NCBI RefSeq assembly: GCF_031624395.1
Contig: NZ_JAMQON010000007.1
Span: forward strand, 1 to 64,000
Direction of reading: 5' to 3'
DNA: 64,000 bases
Origin: Halomicroarcula saliterrae
GTDB lineage: Archaea > Halobacteriota > Halobacteria > Halobacteriales > Haloarculaceae
A program made the translations under genes and the position numbers. This document shows, in pieces, positions 1 to 7,714 of this stretch; position 1 is the first letter of the stretch, and each line of letters begins with the position of its first letter. Under the pieces are notes generated by a model. That model did not search any database and was not told where the DNA came from. It saw nothing but the letters and a program-made list of their open reading frames with translations.

Positions 1-61
1 GTGCCGTGCGTGCGCGAAGCTGGTGGCTCGAATTCCGTGAAATCATCCTCAAAGCCACCGT

Positions 62-385
62 CTACAACCTTCGCCGGAGCGTCCGATATCCGTGAAATCC
101 AGCGCAGTGTACCGAAACTACAGAGCCCAACCAGTAGAACAGGTCGTCTAGTTCTTCTCTATCGATTGGGAACTCGGGTTCCAGATCCTTGGCTGTGTAT
201 CGAGCGCCCTTTAGTTTCTTTAGGAAGATATTGGTGACAGGTTCATCAAAAACGTAGACTTGGGAATTCTGGTCGGGGGACGGGACAGTATTCGCAATTT
301 TTCCTTCGACAACGACTTGATCGTTGTCTACGAGTCGTTGTTGTTCGGTAGCAAGTTTACTGTAGAATTCGTCAACGGGAATCAT
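62..385 (-). CDS. Hypothetical acidic protein, 107 aa
   Basis: The open frame begins with ATG at 385 and ends at 62. I do not recognise a family. The protein is acidic over its first 90 residues with alternating charged and hydrophobic positions, has no signal peptide or membrane segment, and ends in a basic tail (TLRRRL). It sits at the left edge of the accessory island and is separated from the next recognisable coding sequence by AT-rich DNA. It could be an intact small orphan or the truncated end of a longer gene; the abrupt change of composition near the C-terminus slightly favours truncation. Confidence 0.45.
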   Translation of the reverse strand: MIPVDEFYSKLATEQQRLVDNDQVVVEGKIANTVPSPDQNSQVYVFDEPVTNIFLKKLKGARYTAKDLEPEFPIDREELDDLFYWLGSVVSVHCAGFHGYRTLRRRL

Positions 386-619
386 ACTACCACTCGTGGA
401 CTACTAAGATAATGACTACCAAGCGCAGGGTACACGATACACAGTAACGTAGGCTTGGGAAATAAGGTTGTTTTAGTTGCGGCAAGTGGTGATGGCTTTA
501 CTAATAATGTTCGTCAGCATAACGATAAAATTACATAGGTATCTCTTATTAAATCTCTAAGCATCTACGTCTTTTTGACGCAACCGGAGCGCTCTGTGGA
601 GGTGATTGGATCCGTCCCG

Positions 620-989
620 CTAGCCGTGCAAGACCGTCGCATCTAGTTTACCTGGGTCGGTCAACACATAGCGTGTGCCCGCTCTGAGTAGCCCCAAAAA
701 TTGAGCACTCCGTCGAGCTTGTCTACTGGCCCCGAAGCCGTATTCCTCGGCGATGCTGTCGGCGAGTTTGTCACTACCGAGGAGTCTGTAATCGGCAATC
801 GCCACGACCGGTACGAGGTAGTTCAGTGGCTGGGCGAGCGAGAGGCCGGCGATGTTGCCAGTGATGTCACGACGGCCAAAGCGAACCGACAGTCATCCCT
901 TGATATCGACGACCTGCTCGTGTGATTCTGTCGTTGGTAGGTTCGCCCACTCGGTCAGGCCTTTGTAAATCCATGTAGGAGAGGGGTTG
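620..989 (-). pseudogene. Degenerate remnants of unknown genes
   Basis: On the minus strand a frame open from about 989 ends at a TGA at 893 (final residues HEQVVDIKG). The same frame stays open again from 892 to 620 without an ATG at its head; an internal GTG at 805 gives a 61-residue product ending KLDATVLHG. The translated text looks protein-like (for example DITGNIAGLSLAQPLNYL), but neither piece has a convincing start, so I read this as broken gene ends such as are common at island margins. I do not recognise the families. One premature stop in a single larger gene is the alternative. Confidence 0.3.
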
Positions 990-995
990 TGATTT

Positions 996-1523
996 TTAGA
1001 AGTCAGAGAAAGACGATTGCTCCGTGTGGGTTGGATTTCGTGTTCTTCCTGGATGGAGCTCGAGTATAATATCCTCTGCGGCTTCCTCGGTGAGGCAGGT
1101 GTAAGTTGGAATCTTTTCTAATGACTGGTCTGCCTCTTGGAATACAATCGTTTTCGCGTACGATTCTCCTCTAACAGCCAATGAATCGTTAGATAGTGAG
1201 ATAACGTAGTCAGCAGAAGTTTCGCTAAGAATCTGATCCTGAGTAGGGTAGTCAACATGTGATGGTCGATGAGGAAGGTATGGGCCTCTGCTGTCAACCT
1301 CTGGGTCGTAACCGAACTCGAAGGCTAATACTGGTGCATCCTCAATATGGGGCAAAGCCATTGCTTCAGCAATACTCCCTGCTGCATCTGAATCAAGAGA
1401 GTAGTCGTCAAAGCCTAAGCTAGTGATTAATTTAGGGAGGTGAGTACGAACCTCTGAACGGTCTCCAAGAGGGTCCTCGGCAAGACTCTGAAGAAACACG
1501 AATAGCGGAGATTCTTGGATCAT
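996..1523 (-). CDS. Hypothetical protein, 175 aa
   Basis: I chose the ATG at 1523 (MIQESPLF) because the upstream in-frame extension adds an implausible hydrophobic stretch immediately before it. The protein is soluble-looking, acidic and relatively low in GC, like other island genes. It contains blocks such as HLPKLITSLGFDD and AFEFGYDP, loosely like the N-terminal targeting segments of restriction-modification proteins, but no catalytic motif is visible and I cannot assign a function. It lies downstream of queC on the same strand with a gap of about 200 bases, so it is probably not part of the que operon. Confidence 0.5.
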   Translation of the reverse strand: MIQESPLFVFLQSLAEDPLGDRSEVRTHLPKLITSLGFDDYSLDSDAAGSIAEAMALPHIEDAPVLAFEFGYDPEVDSRGPYLPHRPSHVDYPTQDQILSETSADYVISLSNDSLAVRGESYAKTIVFQEADQSLEKIPTYTCLTEEAAEDIILELHPGRTRNPTHTEQSSFSDF

Positions 1524-1728
1524 TGAAACGATGATTATCAGACAGAGGTAAATAATCAACGCAGATTGAGGATACGGAATAGCCATGCCCTCTAAAACCC
1601 ACAGACGCTGATAGATTGCAGCGGCCTTGCTGACACATACCGCGTATCGCGCAAGCTACGCACGAGTGCAACCTTGGCCTTTAGTAGACGATTGCAAAAA
1701 TGACAGGAAATTAACTAGAATTAACAAT

Positions 1729-2424
1729 TCAGTCGAGATAGTCCGGTCGCTCGGCATATGCAATGGGGTCGTGCTCTCCAAGACGCTGGAACGATTGCAG
1801 TCGGAACGCACACGCATCGCAGGTGCCACACGCTGGTGCTTCGTCCCGATAACAACTCCACGAGTGCTCGTACGGGACACCGAGTTCAAGCCCCCGCTCC
1901 GCGATGTCTGTTTTCGACCACTCGGTGAATGGCGCTTCAATCGATATGTCAGTCTCATCTTTCGTCCCCACATCAACTACTTGCTGGAACGCCTCGAAGA
2001 ACTCCGGCCGGCAGTCGGGGTAGCCCGAGAAGTCCTCTGAATGCGCTCCAATATACACTGAGCCACATTCGTTCGCTTCAGCGTATGAGACTGCCATCGA
2101 GAGCAAATTCGAATTCCGGAAGGGGACGTACGAACTCGGCACCTCCTCGCTTTCCAAGTCAGCGTCTTCCACTTCAACATCATCGTCGGTCAGACTCGAA
2201 TCACCGATTTTTGAGAGGTGGTCCGTAGTGAGGTGCAGAAAGTCTGCCGCCTCAAAATAGTCAGCCTGCGCTTTGGCACACTCCAGCTCTTTCGCTTCCG
2301 TCCGCTGGCCGTAGGACGTGTGCAGCATGTACAGGTCCTTGCCAGCCTCCTTCGCTACTGCTGCAGCAGTAGCGCTATCCATTCCACCCGATGCAAGTAC
2401 AACCGCTCGTGATTCTTGTGACAT
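1729..2424 (-). CDS. queC: 7-cyano-7-deazaguanine (preQ0) synthase QueC
   Basis: QueC makes preQ0 from 7-carboxy-7-deazaguanine, ATP and ammonia in the cytoplasm. The 231-residue product has the PP-loop ATP-pyrophosphatase signature SGGMDS at residues 12-17 and the C-terminal zinc cluster (CYRDEAPACGTCDAC), both diagnostic. The start at 2424 was preferred over an ATG at 2475 because it follows the folE stop by one base. It is the last gene of a tight queD-queE-folE-queC operon, so the operon encodes the complete route from GTP to preQ0. In haloarchaea preQ0 normally feeds archaeosine in tRNA; here the adjacent DpdA-like genes point to DNA as the destination (inference). Confidence 0.95.
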   Translation of the reverse strand: MSQESRAVVLASGGMDSATAAAVAKEAGKDLYMLHTSYGQRTEAKELECAKAQADYFEAADFLHLTTDHLSKIGDSSLTDDDVEVEDADLESEEVPSSYVPFRNSNLLSMAVSYAEANECGSVYIGAHSEDFSGYPDCRPEFFEAFQQVVDVGTKDETDISIEAPFTEWSKTDIAERGLELGVPYEHSWSCYRDEAPACGTCDACAFRLQSFQRLGEHDPIAYAERPDYLD

Positions 2425-2425
2425 A

Positions 2426-3034
2426 CTAGTTGCTCGCCTCATTGAATCGCCGCCGTTCATTGTCAGTCGGTTCACCGGCCACCGCTCTCGTTACGGTTTC
2501 AGTCTGCGTTTCGACACCGCGCATCGCTTCACAGAGATGTGTGGCGGAAAGCTCGACGAGGACAGCCTCTGCACCAAGTTCGTCACTGAGGCCGTGCGCG
2601 ATGTCCTGTGTCAGTTGTTCCTGCATGGTGAGTTGGCGTGACTGCCAACGAACATACCGGGACAATTTCGACAGCCCGACAACCTCTTCAGCCGGCCGGT
2701 ACGCAACGGTCGCCGTCCCGAAGTAGGGTAGGAGATGGTGCTCACAGAGACTGTAGACCGGTATCCCCGTCTTGACAACGAAGTTGTTACCGCTCGCTTC
2801 GAACGTCCGAAGCTCCGGTTTCTCCTCCAAGCGAGACCCTTCAGTCAGCGTCTCGAACGCGCTCGGAACACGACGTTGCCACGTCTCCTGAAGTTCTTCG
2901 CTTTCGGGATCCTCCCCGACCGCTTCTAACAGGAGTCGAACGCCTTCCTGAGCTTTCGACCAGTCGATTGCAGTCTCTCCGTCGTCAATACTCTCTACGC
3001 TTTCTATGGGCTCAGTTTGGACATCGTCAGTCAT
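2426..3034 (-). CDS. folE: GTP cyclohydrolase I, FolE (type IA)
   Basis: FolE converts GTP to 7,8-dihydroneopterin triphosphate, the first step toward preQ0. The 202-residue protein has the FolE zinc motif: C97-E-H-H near residue 97 (SLCEHHLLPYFG) and the second cysteine in THLCEAMRG at about residue 168. Archaea normally use the unrelated-in-sequence MptA/FolE2 type, so a bacterial-type FolE is unusual and fits acquisition with a mobile preQ0 cassette, as known in some phages and haloarchaeal viruses. The ATG at 3034 follows the queE stop by two bases; an in-frame upstream ATG at 3061 would overlap queE. Confidence 0.93.
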   Translation of the reverse strand: MTDDVQTEPIESVESIDDGETAIDWSKAQEGVRLLLEAVGEDPESEELQETWQRRVPSAFETLTEGSRLEEKPELRTFEASGNNFVVKTGIPVYSLCEHHLLPYFGTATVAYRPAEEVVGLSKLSRYVRWQSRQLTMQEQLTQDIAHGLSDELGAEAVLVELSATHLCEAMRGVETQTETVTRAVAGEPTDNERRRFNEASN

Positions 3035-3036
3035 CG

Positions 3037-3804
3037 TTAGGTCCCCGGCGCATCGTTCCACAAGTCCACATGCAAGCGCGGCGTGTATCGATAGCCGTAC
3101 TCCATCGCAAGTTCAGCCGTCGCCTCACGAGTCTCTTCTAACCGCTCTCTGGTTGCTCCTTCCGGCATCAACAGCACATCGTCATTTCCGATTCGTCGTG
3201 TTGTCGACTGGCGCAACCGCTGGAGCAACGATTCAATCTCCGGCATATCCTGGTCACCAGTCACGACGAACTTTAGTTGGAATTCGTACTGCTCGACGAG
3301 GGACGAGAGGGCGTCCATGTCCACGCGTCGCTCTTCGTGCTTGTCTTCCCACTCTCCCTCGCCTTTCGGGTCCTTCGCCGGCGTGGGCGTACTGCTTGCG
3401 AGCTTCGGGCTGATGCTGGCCAGGTCGATTGCGGCGTCTCTGTGAATCGTCCCGTTCGTTTCCACGGTGGTGTGGTAGCCGTTTGCTGAGAGTTGGTTCA
3501 GTAGCTCAACGACCTCAGTATGCATCATCGGCTCGCCGCCGGTGACAACGACGTGCTCACACTGTTCGTGTGACTCGACCTCTGCAAGAATCTCGTCGAC
3601 ATCCATCCACGCATGAGTGGGCTCCCACGAGGTGTGATAGGAATCACAGAACCAGCACCGGAGATTACATCCACTCGTTCGGATGAATACGGTCGGTACG
3701 CCGGCTAAGACGCCTTCTCCCTGTAGCGAGTAGAATAGCTCATTTATCGGGAGATCGCCCTCACTCTCAGACGCAACGTCGGTCGCGTCAGCGTTGACCG
3801 GCAT
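3037..3804 (-). CDS. queE: 7-carboxy-7-deazaguanine synthase QueE (radical SAM)
   Basis: QueE is a radical SAM enzyme that rearranges 6-carboxy-tetrahydropterin to 7-carboxy-7-deazaguanine. In this 255-residue protein the cluster-binding cysteines are C46, C50 and C53 (CNLRCWFC, spacing CX3CX2C), preceded by SLQGEG and followed by the SAM-binding TGGEP motif (residues about 88-92). It lies second in the que operon, three bases after queD and two bases before folE. Length and motifs are typical of the family, and nothing suggests inactivation. Confidence 0.95.
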   Translation of the reverse strand: MPVNADATDVASESEGDLPINELFYSLQGEGVLAGVPTVFIRTSGCNLRCWFCDSYHTSWEPTHAWMDVDEILAEVESHEQCEHVVVTGGEPMMHTEVVELLNQLSANGYHTTVETNGTIHRDAAIDLASISPKLASSTPTPAKDPKGEGEWEDKHEERRVDMDALSSLVEQYEFQLKFVVTGDQDMPEIESLLQRLRQSTTRRIGNDDVLLMPEGATRERLEETREATAELAMEYGYRYTPRLHVDLWNDAPGT

Positions 3805-3807
3805 GAG

Positions 3808-4269
3808 TTATGGGGCCGCACACAGTTCGCTGGTCTCTCGGACTGACACAGCGACTTCTGAGACGGTATCAGGGAGCGTGTCGCTCAGTTTCTCCTCTAA
3901 GAGGACCGCCATTACCTCTGCCGTAGGAGGGTGATCGAGGACAACCAATGCGTCCTCGTCGCCGCTCTGTTCAAACGCCTCGATCAGCGGATCACCCTGC
4001 TCGACGAGGAACCGGTGGTCCCATTCGGATATTACTTCAGTAATATCTCCCTTGTCGACGACCCAGCCCTCGGAAGTCAGTTCGCCGGTCACCGAAACGG
4101 TGATTTCGTAGTTGTGGCCGTGTGGTCTGCTACATTTGCCATTGTGATGGAGAATCCGGTGTCCAGAACTGATCCGGATTGGACGGTCTTCACCGACCCG
4201 CAGTTCTCTTTCACCAGCATCAACAAGAGGGATATCTGTTGGTTTGTCTTCAGATAATCTACTGGCCAT
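3808..4269 (-). CDS. queD: 6-carboxy-5,6,7,8-tetrahydropterin synthase QueD
   Basis: QueD converts dihydroneopterin triphosphate to 6-carboxytetrahydropterin, the step between FolE and QueE. The zinc ligands H37 (SGHRIL), H50 and H52 (RPHGHNYE) and catalytic C46 (NGKCSRPHGH) are all present in the 153-residue product. It is the first gene of the operon. A TATA element on the minus strand (CCTATAAGTG, near 4291-4300) is centred 26 bases before the ATG at 4269, which fits a leaderless transcript and fixes the start. The promoter is back to back with that of the DpdA-like gene, so the two units could be co-regulated. Confidence 0.94.
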   Translation of the reverse strand: MASRLSEDKPTDIPLVDAGERELRVGEDRPIRISSGHRILHHNGKCSRPHGHNYEITVSVTGELTSEGWVVDKGDITEVISEWDHRFLVEQGDPLIEAFEQSGDEDALVVLDHPPTAEVMAVLLEEKLSDTLPDTVSEVAVSVRETSELCAAP

Positions 4270-4290
4270 ATCCAGAGAATATCACAGTGG

Positions 4291-4300
4291 CACTTATAGG
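4291..4300 (-). promoter_or_regulatory. TATA element of the que operon
   Basis: CCTATAAGTG on the minus strand lies 26 bases upstream of the queD ATG, the normal spacing for a leaderless haloarchaeal transcript. Confidence 0.6.
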
Positions 4301-4365
4301 TACTCCTCTGAGCGGAAGTGGATCGTAGTTATTCGACTTACAATTTTCCGTGTCGCAATAGAGAC

Positions 4366-4375
4366 TTCTATAAGT
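4366..4375 (+). promoter_or_regulatory. TATA element of the DpdA-like gene
   Basis: CTTCTATAAG on the plus strand would start transcription near 4396, leaving a leader of about 17 bases before the GTG at 4413. An ATG at 4393 is followed by a stop after five codons, so it is not the start of the large protein. Confidence 0.45.
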
Positions 4376-4412
4376 CGGACTGTGATACACCGATGCAGGT
4401 GACTATCTAATC

Positions 4413-7322
4413 GTGCGGTTCTACGTGCCCGAGTGGGATGACGCCGTGGATGCGGACTATGATTTTGAGCATGATGAACGGTCGGATCCCCACCGGCAAG
4501 AACGCGAACTGAACTATATCTGGGACATCTTCGAGAAAGACTCGACGCCAATCGATGGCGTGCTCATCTCTCGAGAGCAGGTCGAATCGACCACGAAGAA
4601 AGCCGATCGGATTTGTGAACACGGCGTCTATGACGATCCGATTCTCGATATCCCGGAGTGGCTCCCGACAATCAGCGACTGTGGCGCATGGGGCTACAAA
4701 TCGCTCCCCTTCCCGCCGTACGGCAACCAAGACATGCTCGAGTTCTACGAGACACTGGATGTCTCGGTCGGCGTAACGATCGACCATCTCGTACTGGGCT
4801 CGGGTAAAGAGAAAGGGCGCCTCTATCTAGACGAGCGCGCTCTTGGTCACAACATTCGGAAATCGGATATCCCGTCAGCGGTCACCGATGCAGTCGACTT
4901 AATGATTGACGAATGGCCCGATGAGTGGCCTGAGTACGTTGAGGAGTACGAACCATCGCTTCGGTCACAGGAAGAGCCCCGACAGTTCACTGCTACCGAC
5001 TTCGAGGGCGATGTCGACGCCGTCTTAGAGAGGCTTGAGGACGACCCACGGGCGGTGTATCGCCAGGACGACAAGCAGTTCCGTTACGACCTCACTCTGG
5101 ACAACGCGGCGGAGATGTGGGACCTGTACCAGGCCGGCGACTACCCGTTCCGGTTGATGGTCGCCATCCAGGGATGGACGGTCGAATCCTATGCTGCAGC
5201 AGCTGAGGACGTTCTGAACATGGGTTACGATTACCTCGGCATTGGTGGCGTCGCCGGGAGTCCGGTCCACGAAGTCCGGAAAATCGTAAAGTCAGTTGGA
5301 AAAACGGTCAAGGACTACGAGCGGACGAATCAGACTCGCATCGATACCCACGTTTTCGGCTTCGCCAAATCAGACGCGTTCGAGACCATCGGCCGGTCCG
5401 GTATGTCGAGTTTCGATAGCGCGAGCATGCTTCGATCCGCGTGGACGGGTGGACAGAACTACCGCGTCGACGGTGACGAGCGATACGATGCTATCCGTGT
5501 CCAGTATCCCGCTCATGGCGCCGACATCTCCGATGCAATCGAGACTGCGTTGCGAGGGCGTGAGACGCTGATAGCACTACGTGCGTTCGCAGAGGATCGC
5601 TCTATTGTGGAAGCACTTCGGGAATGGGAGGCGGAAGCCAGCAAGACGCTCACAGAAACGATCACATACATGCGGAACCACCGCCACGATGGGCGATTCA
5701 ACGCCAGTCGTCTCCGTGACGTGGAAGCAGCACTGAGAGAGGATTTCGACTACGCCAGTAAACTGCAAGCCTATTTCAGCGATGATCTTCGGAGCCGACT
5801 TATCAAACTGCTCCGTGGAGACAGCAAGGAGAACCCCGAACCATTCGCAGAGTATATTGAGTTGCTCGCTGCAGCACGCACCGAACTGAATCGCTTCCCG
5901 AGAATGGTCGAAATTCTCGAACGCGAGGAAGCCAGGGCGGATGGTATGGACGCCTTCGAACGGCTCTGGTTCATACTTCAGGACTACGCTATCTGGATCG
6001 GGAACGAAGATCTCCTCGAAGCGTATCAAGAACTCCTCTCAAACAGGCCATGGGAAGACTGTGGCTGTCCTATCTGTACCGAGCACGGTATCGAGGTCTG
6101 CATCTTCCGCGGTAACGACCGCAATCGCCGTAGGGGGTTCCACAACACGGCGAAGTTCTACGAGGAGTTCTCTGAGGCGCTCCCAAAGACGCTTATTCTG
6201 ACCAAGGGGTCAGCTTCGTTTAGCAACTACGAGACCACTGAGGATTACTTAGCGAGCGAGCAAGCGCAGTTCTGGAGTGAAGTTCACGATCTCCCGGTTG
6301 CAGAGATTGGCGCCTTTGACGCAAATGGTGTGCACGAATGGTGGGCGGAGACGCCTCGTACAGTCTCTTTTGCGTCCACCAAAACGGCCGAAACACTCGA
6401 AGAGTATCTTGGACGGTATGAAGAACTCTATCTGTTCAATCCTGGGGAAGACACCGACCAGACGCTCGGTGGTTCGACAGTAGATGTGGATTGTGACATT
6501 CAAGACTTCGATGACCCACAAGAGCTACGAGAGACACTCCTGAGCGATCTTGGCCGTAATTATGCAGTCGGAGCTGATTTCGCCCCACACAAACCAGTCC
6601 TGAGTGTCGATGATGGCCTAGATATACTCATTATCGACCAGTGTTCTGGATCTAAATACGTCTCAGACAGTGACCTGATGTTCGGACCAGAGGAAATTGA
6701 CGCCTCTTCTAAACAGGAGATTCTCAGCAGGCCGAACACCAATGGGGTGCCTGCTAATAAATTATATACTGGTCGCCAACAAGAATCAATATCGACTGCC
6801 GTTCGTCACCTTCGGTCGAATGGGCATAATGTTGAAAGATATTTTATTAGTGCTGGATTTGGACTGGTTGGAGAAGAGGAGGCACTTCCGCCATACGAGG
6901 TTACCTTCAGTGGTATGAGTGTCTCTGAAATCCGAGAACGGTCAGCTAAACTTGGTATCAAAGAAGATTTATGGCGTATTCTGGACCAGAGAGAGTTTGA
7001 CATAGTGTTCTTCCCGCTTGGGAAAGATTACTACAAAAGTATCGATATTGACACCACTGTCCAACGAATTCAACCAGACCGGATTGGTGTCGTCTTCAAT
7101 AGGGAGTTGGTTGACGAACAGTATGAGAATATTGTTTCAGTGCCAGCTCGAACAGAAGATGCGAAACGTCACGAGACAATCGTAATCGGCCTCAAAGGAG
7201 TGTATATGGAGAACTTCGCACGGAATGTGAGTGATGTGAGAGAATTAGATCCAGATTCAATTAGTATCTTATGCCGATATGTTGAGGAAGACTCCACTCA
7301 GGCAGCTATCGAGAAGTTCTGA
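4413..7322 (+). CDS. dpdA: DpdA-like DNA transglycosylase fused to a YaaA/DUF6884-like domain
   Basis: This 969-residue protein is predicted to exchange guanine in DNA for preQ0 and perhaps process it further. Residues 1 to about 580 resemble the DpdA branch of the tRNA-guanine transglycosylases: the opening RFYVPEWDD, an active-site aspartate in SDCGAW (D89), VTIDHL (D124), the likely nucleophile D335 in SFDSAS, and a TGT-type zinc site C550, C552, C555, H577. Residues about 735-900 form a separate domain with QCSGSK (C744, K748), KLYTGR and SAGFGLVG, resembling YaaA/DUF6884. The bacterial Dpd pathway needs DpdC, recalled as a YaaA-family (DUF328) protein, to turn inserted preQ0 into the 7-amido base; a fusion of both activities is my inference. 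The start is GTG 4413, because a stop lies just upstream and no ATG is available. It is the only gene on its transcript and is divergent from the preQ0 operon. Confidence 0.82.
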   Translation: MRFYVPEWDDAVDADYDFEHDERSDPHRQERELNYIWDIFEKDSTPIDGVLISREQVESTTKKADRICEHGVYDDPILDIPEWLPTISDCGAWGYKSLPFPPYGNQDMLEFYETLDVSVGVTIDHLVLGSGKEKGRLYLDERALGHNIRKSDIPSAVTDAVDLMIDEWPDEWPEYVEEYEPSLRSQEEPRQFTATDFEGDVDAVLERLEDDPRAVYRQDDKQFRYDLTLDNAAEMWDLYQAGDYPFRLMVAIQGWTVESYAAAAEDVLNMGYDYLGIGGVAGSPVHEVRKIVKSVGKTVKDYERTNQTRIDTHVFGFAKSDAFETIGRSGMSSFDSASMLRSAWTGGQNYRVDGDERYDAIRVQYPAHGADISDAIETALRGRETLIALRAFAEDRSIVEALREWEAEASKTLTETITYMRNHRHDGRFNASRLRDVEAALREDFDYASKLQAYFSDDLRSRLIKLLRGDSKENPEPFAEYIELLAAARTELNRFPRMVEILEREEARADGMDAFERLWFILQDYAIWIGNEDLLEAYQELLSNRPWEDCGCPICTEHGIEVCIFRGNDRNRRRGFHNTAKFYEEFSEALPKTLILTKGSASFSNYETTEDYLASEQAQFWSEVHDLPVAEIGAFDANGVHEWWAETPRTVSFASTKTAETLEEYLGRYEELYLFNPGEDTDQTLGGSTVDVDCDIQDFDDPQELRETLLSDLGRNYAVGADFAPHKPVLSVDDGLDILIIDQCSGSKYVSDSDLMFGPEEIDASSKQEILSRPNTNGVPANKLYTGRQQESISTAVRHLRSNGHNVERYFISAGFGLVGEEEALPPYEVTFSGMSVSEIRERSAKLGIKEDLWRILDQREFDIVFFPLGKDYYKSIDIDTTVQRIQPDRIGVVFNRELVDEQYENIVSVPARTEDAKRHETIVIGLKGVYMENFARNVSDVRELDPDSISILCRYVEEDSTQAAIEKF

Positions 7323-7331
7323 GAGAAGACA

Positions 7332-7607
7332 CTATTCTCTTAGCATATCTTCGATTGCTTCAATCGCCCGGTGAAAATCTTGGCCAGTCTCCGTCGCATG
7401 GTATTTAACATTCTTTGGGCCCTCTTCAACACGTTCCACTAATTCATGTTCACACAGTAGCTCGAGTGCATCAGTGATAGTGTCGCTTGAAGAGGCAATT
7501 TCGCTCTCGATTTCAGAATAATTCAAGCTATCAGACGCAATCAAGAGTTCGAGAATTTCTATTGTGCGTTTTCGACCGATGAGTTCACGCACATCGTCTG
7601 AAACCAT
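7332..7607 (-). CDS. Small winged-helix transcriptional regulator
   Basis: The 91-residue protein is a single winged-helix DNA-binding domain: a recognition-helix region around SSDTITDALELLCEHELVE and a wing ending KYHATETGQ, as in HxlR/ArsR-like haloarchaeal regulators. It is convergent with the DpdA-like gene (nine bases between the stops) and divergent from the second transglycosylase. Two inverted repeats with CAAAG/CTTTG half sites occupy the divergent intergenic region, so it probably controls itself and the 7715-10805 operon (inference). Confidence 0.75.
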   Translation of the reverse strand: MVSDDVRELIGRKRTIEILELLIASDSLNYSEIESEIASSSDTITDALELLCEHELVERVEEGPKNVKYHATETGQDFHRAIEAIEDMLRE

Positions 7608-7630
7608 CTGCGGTCTCTTTCAGCGGAATC

Positions 7631-7652
7631 GACAAAGCCACTTTGATTTGTC
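7631..7652. promoter_or_regulatory. Inverted repeat over the regulator's promoter
   Basis: The outer arms GACAAA and TTTGTC enclose an inner CAAAG-CCA-CTTTG palindrome (7633-7645). It lies where the promoter of the regulator gene (ATG at 7607) is expected and shares its half site with the neighbouring palindrome. Confidence 0.5.
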
Positions 7653-7658
7653 GTACAT

Positions 7659-7678
7659 AGCTTTGCTGGAGCAAAGCT
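7659..7678. promoter_or_regulatory. Perfect 20-bp palindrome, candidate operator
   Basis: AGCTTTGCT and AGCAAAGCT are perfect inverted arms around a GG centre. The site overlaps the TATA-like TTTATC at 7678-7683 in front of the second transglycosylase gene, a position suited to repression by the adjacent winged-helix protein. Confidence 0.55.
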
Positions 7679-7714
7679 TTATCACACAGCCGAGCTTAGC
7701 ACAGCGCGTCGGAT

